Positions 20,302 through 32,300 of a stretch of 64,000 nt of DNA are shown here, piece after piece. Numbering within the stretch: the first letter of the stretch is position 1; each line of letters starts with the position of its first letter. Under the pieces are notes generated by a model. It made no database searches. It was not told where the DNA came from and worked only from the letters and a program-made list of their open reading frames with translations. The stretch comes from Gymnothorax reevesii (Eukaryota; Chordata; Actinopteri; Anguilliformes; Muraenidae): the NCBI GenBank assembly GCA_029721435.1, contig CM056583.1:76015120-76079119 (forward strand), in the 5' to 3' direction. Made by a program: the position numbers and the translations under genes.

Positions 20302-23300
20302 TATTATTATTATTGTTATTATTATTATTCCTTTTAACAACACTCAGTAAACGTTTGGGAACTGAGGAGACCAATTTTTGAAGCTTTTCAGGCGGAACTC
20401 TTTCCCATTCTTGCTTGATGTACAGCTTAAGTTGTTGAACAGTCCGGGGTCTCCGTTGTCATATTTTACGCTTCATAATGCGCCACACATTTTCAATGGG
20501 AGACAGGTCTGGACTACAGGCAGGCCAGTCTAGTACCCGCACTCTTTTACTACGGAGCCATGCTGTTGTAACACGTGCAGAATGTGGCTTGGCATTGTCT
20601 TGCTGAAATAAGCAGGGGCTTCCATGAAAAACACGTTGCTTGCATGGCAACATATGTTGTTCCAAAACCTGTATGTACCTTTCATCATTAATGGTGCCTT
20701 CACATATGTGTAAGTTGCCCGTGCCTTGGGCACTAATACACCCCCATACCATCACAGATGCTTTCTTTTGAACTTTGCGCCTATAACAGTCCGGATGGTT
20801 CTTTTCCTCTTTGGTCCGGAGGACACGACGTCCATAGTATCTTCCCACCCATTAGGTCACTAAATTTGTTCAAGGCGTTTCCCTTGAGTGGTCAGGTGAG
20901 CTACAGGGCCCGTGGCACTATTTTTTCCAGTATCAACCCTTGTAAACGCTGCTAGTCTTAGACGTCTTTCTGTATTCTTTCCAAAATGATGTCACGTCAC
21001 TTCCTATGGCTAAAATGGCGCATCTGCAATTTTGACTCAGCCAGTGGTTGACCAGCTTGACATTAAGATGGCATAAACTCTGTTGTTCATCTGTTGTCTG
21101 TAAACACTGTGACCTGTTACCTCAAGGAGTCAGAAATGTGATAAAATTTGACAAAACTTGAAATGCAACATCTTTAGCACATAATATACTTTAGGACTGC
21201 AGCCCCATACCCCAAAAAGTGGGCATGACCCGGTGGTCATTGAGAAGCTGAAATTGGCTCCTTTGGTATGGAAGTAGTATTCCACATGTCTCAACAAATA
21301 TCTGACAGATTTTTGCCATTTCTGATAAATCATTTTGTGACCTTTGACATTTCTTCAACCATAGACATCTATTAAAAGATCTGTAACTTCTAGCAGTCAA
21401 AAATATTGAAGAAATTTGACAGAACTTGGTATGTAACATCTGGCACAAAATCTACTTTGTATTTCTGACCCCACTCCCAAAAGTGAGCATGACAGGGTGG
21501 TCATATTTAAAAAAAAAAAAACAAAAAAAAAAAAACAGAAGTTGTCCACTTAACACCCTTCTAATACAGATAGAGATCTGAAACTCGCAATGCAATTGGT
21601 CTAAAACATGTCTCAACATGTAATTGACAGGTTTTAATGATTTCTGGAAAATGGCAGTCATGTGACCTTTGCCGTTCCTTCTCTTATGGACATCGACGTA
21701 TTTGAATGGCCTCTAACGTCTTGCAGTCATAACTAATGATCAAATTTCATGAAACTTTGCAATCATCTTTTAGATGTAGGCTAACCTGGGTATTTCATTT
21801 CAGCCCTGTACCCTGCTCCCAAATGGACACAGCAGGGTGGTAGTTGAGTTGAGATTCAGGTTCTCTTGATCCTCTAGTTTGAGTTGTGCAATGTTTTTAG
21901 CAAGTTTTCCACCTTCTAATGTCAACTGTATATATGCAACTAGCTGTAGAGTTCTTTATGGTCTCTTTCAAAACTAAGGTTAATTCAAATGTTATTTGTT
22001 ATTGTGTGGTATGCCATGCAAACATCAGTGGAGTTTGATGTATTGACAGACAGACTAGCGCTTAAAAGCTGTGACATACACTGCTGAAACGGGTGGGCAG
22101 AATGTGGCATGAAATTAATTTCACCATAGTTGTGGTTTCAGATGGGTTTTCTGTCACTAAGAAAAAAGCTATTTTTTCAATAAATATGTGAAAATAAAAA
22201 GTGAAGACTTCCAACAATTGAGTTAATTTAGTCTTAATGCAGTTTGATTCTGTTGAATCCCAAGGAACTTTACCAAATGTTCTGTCATTATCCCCCCGGC
22301 ATATAATGCGGGGGATATAGCGATCAGTGTGTCCGTCCGTCCGTCTGTAATAAAATCGTTTGCGGACCAGAACTCGAAAACTATACCACTTACAAACACC
22401 AAATTTGGTATGGAGCTTCTCCTTATGGTCTAGTTGTGCCTTTTGGGAGTTTCGGTCCGTCCGTCTGTCCACACAACCTGTAGGTTACACAACCTACAGC
22501 CGGGGGGATCCGCCATTGCCTGATGGCTCTTGTTTTACTATGTTATTTTCTTCAGTTAGTTGCCTCCCACCATAATGTCCATATGATATACCGAAAGTGG
22601 GATATATCACTTTGTATAGCTTTACTCTTCCAAGTATATCACAGTCACTTAATTGTTTTTGCTGACAATGTGGCTGATGGTGAGTGAATCTTGAATTTAC
22701 TTAAGTTGTTAATTTACTCTTATGCACTATCCTTGGGTAGCTGCTGGTAGTTCTGAGTTGATATAGTAAATGGGATTTGTACTTACAGTTTCTGGAAAGA
22801 AGAAAAAAATGCCAGATGTTCTGTTAGAGATTTATGGTTTAGAACTACCATAATTGATAGCACACACCAAAAGAAAAGGACTCTGGAGACGTCTTTATGT
22901 ATTTTCCCTTCTGTTTTAATTAGCAAAGGCTTTCCATATTGTGTACTGCAACCTGAAGAATCACATCTGCAGTGTAATGTGCGAAGAAATGATCAAGCTA
23001 TTTAAATACAACTAAAATAAGAGATGTAAATTAGATTGAGAAGCTGAGAATTCGCATCCAGGCTGCCTCGTGTTACAACTGCGAGGAGAGGGGTTGTTGT
23101 AAAGCCGTTCGTATTATTTAAATCGTCTGAGTAGGTTGTTATTAAGCTATGAAGGCCCACTTCAGCTCTAGCAGTGTCCTATTTGGGCCTCTGTAGCATC
23201 TGTTTTCCTCTCCATCTGATAGCTTTCCTCCCAGAATCCCCCACCTTTACTGCCTCTGCAGAGAAGAGCCGCCCAAACAGGAGCAGCTCCTTATGAATAT

Positions 23301-26300
23301 GAATGAGGAGAACTTCATTAGCATGGAACACGAATTACCTCACGTGGGCTTCAAATGGAACTGAAATGATAATTCAGTCAGCGTGGCGTTTTCTGTTGCA
23401 TGGCTGTCTGAGGTGCAGATTGAGCCGTCTATCTGCATGTCTGGACTTCTAATCCTCAGATTCTGCCAGCCAGCCTTGGGACCGAGCCCAGATATTGTAA
23501 CATGCTGTTTGATCTCTAAATGAAGAAATGAAACTGTGCAGCATCTGCTGCATTTATGGAAGCAAATTACCAAATGCGAGTCAACTTAGCTGGATGATTT
23601 TTGATTTTCATTATTAATGGCGTCTTTGCTAAATAGCTCCCAAGTGTTAATTCCCAGCCGTTCATTAATTCATCATTATTTCAATAACAAATCTAATCGC
23701 TAACAGGCGAGCCCAACATGTTCTCAGTTTGTTAGCTACATAGTTTGCAGTGAGAGAAGCCTTGGATGTAGAATATGTCGAGTTCTTCTTTAGCAGGCAA
23801 AGATGATAAAATGTTGGAGCCGAAAAGAAAAACAACCATTTTAGGAGCAAGAAAAGTACTGCAGCATTTTAGCGAAGTGAGGGCGCTTCGATACCTCAAA
23901 CGGGAGTGTGTCTGCACTTGTCCCCATTGAAGGATTCCCCCAGTCTCGGCTCAGAGTTTTCCTCTTTTAGTAAAAAGAAAGATGTCTGCTGTGCCTAAGA
24001 ACCAGCGGGCCCCTAAACATAATGACAGGCCTGCTTACTCTTGCGGTAAATTGAGTGCAGCAGGAGTGGCTTATGAGACGATTTAACGGGACAGCTGTAA
24101 CAACAAATAATTATCCAGCGAATGCAGTTTGACTGCTCTAGATGGAGTTAGAGCTGGAGTCGTTCCGCACCTCGGTTGTCATTCAATAACTATTTTCTCA
24201 AATGGTTTGAGGAGACTAGTGAGGACTTTGCTCATGGAACTACCCTCTCTGTGAGCATGTCTGTTTTGTGTACGTCTGTTCAAGTACACTAATAAACTAC
24301 TCTACGTATAAAACCTACCATTTGTGGTAGGAACCCAAGTGAAAACCTCAAATAAATGATCTGAGAAGGCCGTTTATTTTCAGTTTTCATGTGTAATATC
24401 ATGCTTGATTTTTCCGAGAATCTACGTAAATTGGCTGGCATTCACTATTTCCTGATGACATATGTATTTAATCGCTGACTTGGAAAATGGGCAGTAGGTT
24501 TTATTTATATTTACATGCACAGTATATCTTGTGTATGTGTGCTGTGGTAATGCTGGGCAACATTGAGAGTTTTAGAGAGGCCAGGCTGGTTTTGTGTTCA
24601 ATTTGTTAGCTGGTATCATTGTGGTGATCAAATTAAGGCAGTATAGTCCCAGAAGCGCCATCACCAGATGCATGGGGAAGTCTTACCACAGTGTTGCCTT
24701 AGCAACAGGAGCTGGCACCATCAGTCTGCTCTCTTTCCTTGGCCAATCAGTGTAGGGAATTTAAAACGCTGAATTATTGATGAGTTCTGTGCTGTGTTCT
24801 GATAGGAAGTCTGGATATAAATCTATGGACTTGTGCACTACGCAAAATGTTGTTTGTTCCGGTATTCCATGTCCGTGTCCATTTTATTCGTGTGTCACTG
24901 AAACTAGTCTCAGTATAATTTGACATTTAATTGTTTAATGTTCTTGATTTGTGCTTTAATACATTCTAAAATTCTAAATGAAAACTGTTGGCTTGCCAGC
25001 TTATTTTGCATGCTCACAAGATGCTTTTCTGCAGTGATTTCTTATCTTTTTTTAATATTCAGTATTTGCAGTGTTGCTTAAGTGAAATTAGATGTATCAG
25101 ATGTAACTGAACGTGGTCAAGGCATAGCTTTGTGAAGGGCTTAGGTTTTCATTGATTGAGAAGCTAGGAGGTGAGGGTTGAACGTCACTGCGAAAAGTGT
25201 TGAAAGCTTATTTGTTTGAGGATGCCTCTTTAATGCTAAGTATTCATTTCACTTGTTACATTTCCATTGTATGCGATGCGTAATGCCTTTTGGTACTTTG
25301 CGGGCTAATAATGACTCACCACTTCCTGCGGAGCAGTGGTTTATAATTGATGGAAGTGCTCAGTTAGATGCTTCTCACAGACTGTGGAGTGATTTTGCTT
25401 CCTGAAAGATACTCTCCAGTAGTCCGCTGTAGTTTTTCCTCTGTATTACTGAATGACATGATGATTTCCCTTCCCATTTGGGGATTGTTTAGGTTCCGCC
25501 ACAGCCCTAACTGTTGGTACCTGCGAGACTGGACCATCCATAGCTGGTTACGCAAGTGCTTTAAGTATGGAGCCCGTGACAAGCTTATGCACACCCTGAA
25601 AAACAAGGTAAGAGGGTGCACAATATACTGTCTGTCTGCTGAATGAAGTTTCCCCATTTGATATTTGAGGAAAATCAAGAGAGCATACTGCTGACAGTCT
25701 CCTGTTAGTATGACCTGTGCTGGCTGAGTCTTCAAGTTGGCTTTGTGGTCTCCAGCCCTGTTCCTGGAGAGCTACCATCCTGAATATTTTCACCTTTTCA
25801 CCCTAACCAAAGCAAACTACTCCTCCGTTTCTCAGTCAGAGACTTGATGAACTGCTAATTAGCCGAATCATTTGTTCTGAATTAGGGTCGAAGTTAAAAC
25901 CTAAAGGATAGAAGCTATCTAGGAACAGGGTTCCAAAACGCGTTGTTAGCTACTGGACAGATATTTACTTTACAGACAATCTATTGTAGATTGTGTATGG
26001 TGATGATTGCCAGTGAACCTATATATTCAGGGTGTAATGTCTGATTTTCTCTTGTACTTCTGTTACATTGTAATGCATGTCCCCTGACTACTAAAACATC
26101 TTCCTGATTTATGACGAATATTGTGCTATTATTCTACCCAGCTCAATGTATGTCCCATCAATTAAACAATAGTTTTGTGTGAAGCAGACTTTGTGATGTA
26201 AAAATGTCATTAAAATGTAAAACGTCCAGCTCAATATGCAATTCTAAAAATACAACGTAAATGTTTGTTGATTGACTGATAATGTTGTGATTCGCACATT

Positions 26301-29300
26301 GTTCTGTGCTGTAGGTTCAGTATGGAATGTTTCCAGATGACTTGACATTCAACTTACTGATAAATTCCTTCATAAAAGATGAAGATTATAAAGGTGAGGT
26401 TTGCAGAAAATAACGTTCGATTTGACAAAAATAGTATTGCGTGATCCATTTGCTTGTATCCCAATCATATTTGCATTGGAACTCCTGCAGCGCAGTTGCT
26501 GGAGTTAGGTGTGCACACATTGATATCTCTGGGAAGTTAACCAGTTTCATCTGAAGGAGTCATACATCATTTACAGGTGCCTGCATGGCTGTGGAAGAGG
26601 TGATGTTGCAGGAAGCATTCGACCTGCCCTCTACACAGATCTTGTCCTTACATGCTCTGGCCGCGCATCTGGCAGCCAAGCCTGAACTCAGTGTAAGTAT
26701 GATAGCTTGCACTGTTGGGGCTGTGTTTTCAGTGCTCAGTATTGAAATGAATGGAGGGTAATGGGTTTCTGGAGGACTGCCAGGTTGTGTATCATGCTGA
26801 AGCACTGGTTTATGGTGCAGTGGCATGCTCAACTGGAGGATGATATATTGCCTTGGAGAAACCCGGTTTAGAAACTGAACGCAAGTGGGAAGTCCCTCGT
26901 TTTTTATGAATGAAGCATCATGGGTTATTTAATGACCTTGGTGTATCAGGACCTAAGATGAGAAATGGCATGTCCTACAGCGCACCAATATTCCCCACTA
27001 ATCTTCTGTATTAAATATTAACCAAGCACATCCCCATTTAGCTTCTGGGCATGTTGGCCTTAAGCTCTCTCCTCGATTTTTCTCATTTTTTCTTACTGAG
27101 AGAGTTTCCAGGCCGTTGACACACCCAGAGGAAATTAACCCATAAAGTGCTGAAATAATTTTTTAAAACATGTAAATTTAATTATCTAGTGCTCATGTGA
27201 GGCTATCATGTGGCGACTTCTTTGAGAGCTCTTTTAAACAAGTCGCCACATAATACTGTAGGTTTTCTTGTTTAATATATTTATTGAGTTATATGACACA
27301 AATACAATCAACATAATAAACTTGAATTAAGACAAAAATGCAAATAACTAAAGAAAAAATAAATAAATAAATAAATTTTAAAAAGGAGAGAAAGGGAGAG
27401 AAAAAGGAGGGTGGGGAACCATTAGTCAAGAGAAATAATGAAATAAGTTAGAAAAGGTAGCCACTTAGAATAACATTTTTCAGAACCACCCCTGATTGAA
27501 CATTTAGGCTTTTCTAGCTTTAAAAAGGACCTAACATCCCTGAGCCACTGTGCATGTGAGGGCACTTTAGTAGACTTCCAGTGAAGAAGCAAATGGCGCC
27601 TTGCCAGGTTTTCAATATCTTTGAGTTTGACATCTTGCACAATTGAGCAACTATAGCTGCATTTAGCACTCTAAGGGTTAATTGAGTCCTAATTTTGGAG
27701 TATCGATGCAGTGGTGGGGTTTCCTGAGACGGCGTGAGGCTAACGTTATCTCTGTGTAATGTCACCTGTGGCTCCAGTGGCAGGAGGAGCGGAGCATGGG
27801 AGCGGGCCTCCTCATCGCGGGGCTGAAACAGGAGAACTCGGCCGGGCGGAGCGCACAGCTCCTGGGCTGTGCTTTGTTGGGTCTGTATGGCCTCCTCACT
27901 GTTCACCATAACAGGCATAGGCCTCTTGTAATTACTGTGTGTATTTTTATTGGTTATATTGGCTCAGTTCACCCAACAAGAATGTGTATTTGCATCTGTT
28001 CAGCCAATGAAGCCGTCTGTCAGTGTTTGAAAAGAACCCAAAAGCGGAAGCAGCACATAGTGAAAGCATTAACAATATCAGTTTACAGCCTATCGCAGAA
28101 CTACCGATTTAATTAGTCATCACATTAGTCATTAGCTGATGGTTAATACAAAGTGACTGATTGTAGATTGGACTTTGGTGGGTCCATAAGCAGTGAGAGG
28201 TTAAGAGCCTCGTTTAAGGGCCCAATGGCTACACTGATTGTATTGTTGGTACACTTGGGCATTCCAGGTCCAGTTAAGGACCAAAGCCAAAAAGCTGTAG
28301 ATGGATATACTGTGCACTCCTAGGATTTATGTCTTGTATACTTCTTGTACTCTTGTCACTCTGACAGGGCATAAACTAGTGATTACATTTTGTTTGTAGT
28401 ACCTCACTGACTTCTGATTGTGCTCATAAAAACTCAATTACTGGTCCCATTTCAGTGTGAAAGCATCCACTGTAGTGCAGTCATTAACAATACTGGCTCT
28501 GAAGCCCTTGGATGATTCTCACTTGGAATTCCAGATAAAAAGTCTGTTAATGTCTTCACAGAATGATTTGAGGGCTTGCTGGTTCAAAAAAAAATGATAC
28601 TATTGAACTTTACCTCTGAAAAACATTTGGTTCCACGACCCAAATAGGTCTTAAGAATTTCACTTGAGCATCTTAATACATGTGTCTGTGTGGTTCCTCT
28701 GTATGCAGGTAAAGTGGAGATGTCCAGGGGCATTCGAGCTGTATTCCAGCAGATGCCCCTCATCTGGACCCCTGGTTGTCTTAACCGAGCCCTAGCGGTC
28801 ATGGAGAATGTGTGTGCTGGTCCAGAGGGCGTAAAGCTCTCGGAAGAAGTGGTGGGTACTGGCATGTTGCATTACAAGAATTATTGTGACTTCGAATTTA
28901 TGTGCGCATGGTACCAAAGAATTTACAAAGGAACAACAGACGGTCTGTGCTGGTCATTTGAGTTTGTGGCTTTGTGTGTTTGGTAGCAGGTAAATAGATG
29001 ATTTAATTTCTACTGCATAATTAGATTGACTGAAACAGCAGAAGGTGCTCAGAAAGAGCTGTGCTGTTGATGTGCTCCGTTTCCCCTTTTACTGCTCCCA
29101 AATTACATTTGTGATGAATATAAAGAGGCTGCCATTACTCTACTGTCTCCAAATTGAGGGCTGCTTTGTGGGAAGGGGAGAATGCCAGTCTTTTAATCCT
29201 TACGAGCTGCAAAACATTATTTAACTCCCGTTTAGAACTGTGCAGTACACGCTTCATGCCTTGTTCTGTAATAAAAGCCACTGAAATGCTTGCCTTCCTG

Positions 29301-32300
29301 AAGCATTCCTCAGGCTAGTTTGTTGTATGAGAGGAATATTTCTGGAGTAGATCAGAAATAATATATGTTCTTACTTATGAACTTACAAGTAGTATTACCC
29401 AGGGTCCAAATTTACTTTTTTGTCTTTTTTGGCTTGTGAATCTTCACTTTTTTTTAGATACTCGATCGATTACAATTTTTTATCTTTTTTTTTTGACAGT
29501 TGAGTGAAGCAAATCTACCAGCCACTTGCATATTTTCGACAGCATTTTGCTGGTGGCTGGTCCTAATTTCCATCTCTGGCTTTGCCGGAAGGATATCTTT
29601 TTAAAAAATCAGCCTCTGTGCCGAGCAGTCGTTTGGAGGGACGAGAAACAGGGACTCCGATGTTTTCAAGGTCAGAGCCAATGGCTCTATCGTTTTGGCT
29701 CTGGCCCAACCTCAGATGGCCCCCGGCTGAACTCTCCCTTGTCGGGCCGAGAGTTCAGTGACCTCGTAGCGCGATATAAAATGGAAATCTGACATCAGAC
29801 ACAACATTGTCTGAACAGGCTGGATTGCGAGTGTGTTAGGGAAACGACTGTGGAAATTTTCTATGATTGATGTGGGGTGACATTGGCTGGCTCCCTGGGG
29901 TTTCTGGGTTATGGATGAATGGTAGTATAATTGAGTTTTCTGTGGGCATATCCAACTATGACATTGCACTTTTATAACTCCCTGGCCTGCAGGGGGAACA
30001 GTTCGGTCTCTAGGACTTTGATTGATGGAACAAAAAGCTTTGCATGGTTATTCCAGGCTAATTCATTGAAGCACTGCCAAGTTTCACCGCTGGCTCTTCC
30101 TGCAACTTTCCGGTTAAATCTATCCAGATCTGTCTTAGGCTGGAAAATTCCAGCAGTGCGCTATTATTTATGGTCACTGGCCTTCACCTGCGTTGATAAA
30201 AATGACAGGTTTTTATTTTCTGTACTGCGAAGGCTTTTTGCTGTACGATGTACGACTGGCATCTGTTTGGGGTTGCCCTTTGATTTATATGCCACATTAA
30301 AATAAATCAATTTTCCCTGGACTTTATATCACAAATCCAAAAAATCACTGAGTAAAGATCATAAATATTAGCACCTGCTATTTTCGACCGGGGGTTCATT
30401 TTTTTTCTTCTGCATTACAACTGATTTGAGATTTCTTCATTTTATTCCTAAACTGCGGTGCTGATGTATGTTCCACCTCAGAATTATGAAATCGTCTGCG
30501 GTATGAAAAATGGTGCATTTGAACTTTGTAAACCCTTTTATGCTTTCACCATCTATCATTCTGACTTAACTGAATTGGCCCATCCATTGCAAGCCCTGTG
30601 TTCAGGATCAGTTTTTCTCGTTCACACAAAGAGAGGCGCTTAAATCTGTGTTGTCTGCCACAGTTATACTACACGGTAAATGAATGTTCAGTTTCGCTCC
30701 TCTCAATGTGTCCTGGGATGATGAGAACCTCCTTCGCTTTTCCGTGAGTTTGAAAGTGAGCCGACAGTGTCCTGTGATGGAGACAGCTTATATTTTACTC
30801 TAAGCCTTTGGCTTTCGTGCAGTTGACATCATAACAGAAATAACAGGCACTACAAAATCCACTTGGCTTCAAATATATGCCTCTCAGGCACGCATATATC
30901 TACTCCTTTTTGCCAAAATGTAATCCTCTGCCTGCTGAAGAATTCTGCTCAAGGTCAGAGAACTGCCGATCCACCTGCAGATTGGTTTCATGTGTTGTGT
31001 CTTCCTGCCTGGTGCAGGATGTGTAAACATTACTATTTAGTGTTGGCCAACATGTCGTGTTTTTATTTTCGTATCCATTTTATATTGCTGTTTCATTCAA
31101 GCCCATTCTCACAGACTGCATGTGCTGCCAGCATCCATTACTTGAACAATTACTTTCCGGAAGGGTTTGTGGTATTCACTGTATCTATTTGTGCTGCAGG
31201 TTTTTACTTCTCTTTCTCCAAAGAGGTCAGTTGCCAGTCAGCTACATGGGATTTCTCTTCTGTTTTGCAGCTGGATTATTTGGAAGGTGTGTTACGGGAT
31301 TCTGGCCCCGTTTCTGAGGTCGATGCTTCCATGGACAACAAGGGTGCCGAAATGGTGCCGGAAACCGTAGATGAGGCAGACCAGTTGGAGAGGCAAAATC
31401 TCCCGGAGTATGCTGGAAGATTCCAGGTGGGTGGGTGGTGACAAATGATCCTCCTTAAAGCGCACAGGTGACACTGCGTCTCCTACACTATTCTCACAAA
31501 GACCGATACAGATTTATTGTCTGAAATCCAAGAGAAAAACATGAAGATTTTATATGCTCATACCTTTCAGACAGTATCCAGTGCGAATTCTAAGCTGGTC
31601 TAAGATGGTCTGAGCTGTGTTCTTAGCTGGTTATAGCTGGTGTAGCTGGTCTCCATAGCTTGATGAAGGCGGTCAAAGCTGGTTAAGCTGGTATTTTCAT
31701 CTGGAGTCAGCTGGTGAAGGGCTGGTTGACCAACTAAAGCTGTCCAAAACACAGCTTAAACCAGCCTGACCAGCCTAGGCTGGTCAAAGCTGGAATTTTC
31801 AGCTGGGTAATGTTAGCGAGCTAGCTAGCGAACAGTTATATTTTGTATAACGTAAATGCTTGTGGTTCAACTGTAGCTTAGTAAGATCGCGAAATAAAAG
31901 ATAATTTTTGCTCATTTATTTTCAATTGACTTCCGTGCACCAAACTGTTGGCTAGCTTGGCTAGCGAACTAACGTAAGCTAGGTAGCTGGCCAGCTAGCC
32001 AGAAAGACTTAGCTGGCTACCCAAATAGCAAGCACCTCCGCTCCGGATCTCCCCCTGCTCTGCGCCGTCTCCAGAGCCGTGGCAGATCCGAAGCGGAGGA
32101 GCTTGCTATCTGGCTAGTCTCGCTCAGGACAGAAGTAAAAGCTGTTTTAGTTGGCACTCCCCATAGCGACTAGGAGCATTTCCATTGTGTCCATATCTAA
32201 ATGCAGCGCTTTTCTCTCTTGCTTTTGCTTCTGTGGTTTGCATGTTTTTCGCTTTGCATCGTTTCTGTTTTTGCAGCGCGTTCCTACAGTTGGAAATGTT

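Noticed and set aside
20125..20374. Poly-Asn/poly-Tyr open frames on both strands
   Set aside because: They are translations of the AAT/ATT microsatellite, not proteins.
30863..31441. 192-aa plus-strand open frame ending in MRPS27 exon 10
   Set aside because: Only the part from 31271 matches mS27; the upstream part is intron read-through across the acceptor TTTTGCAG.
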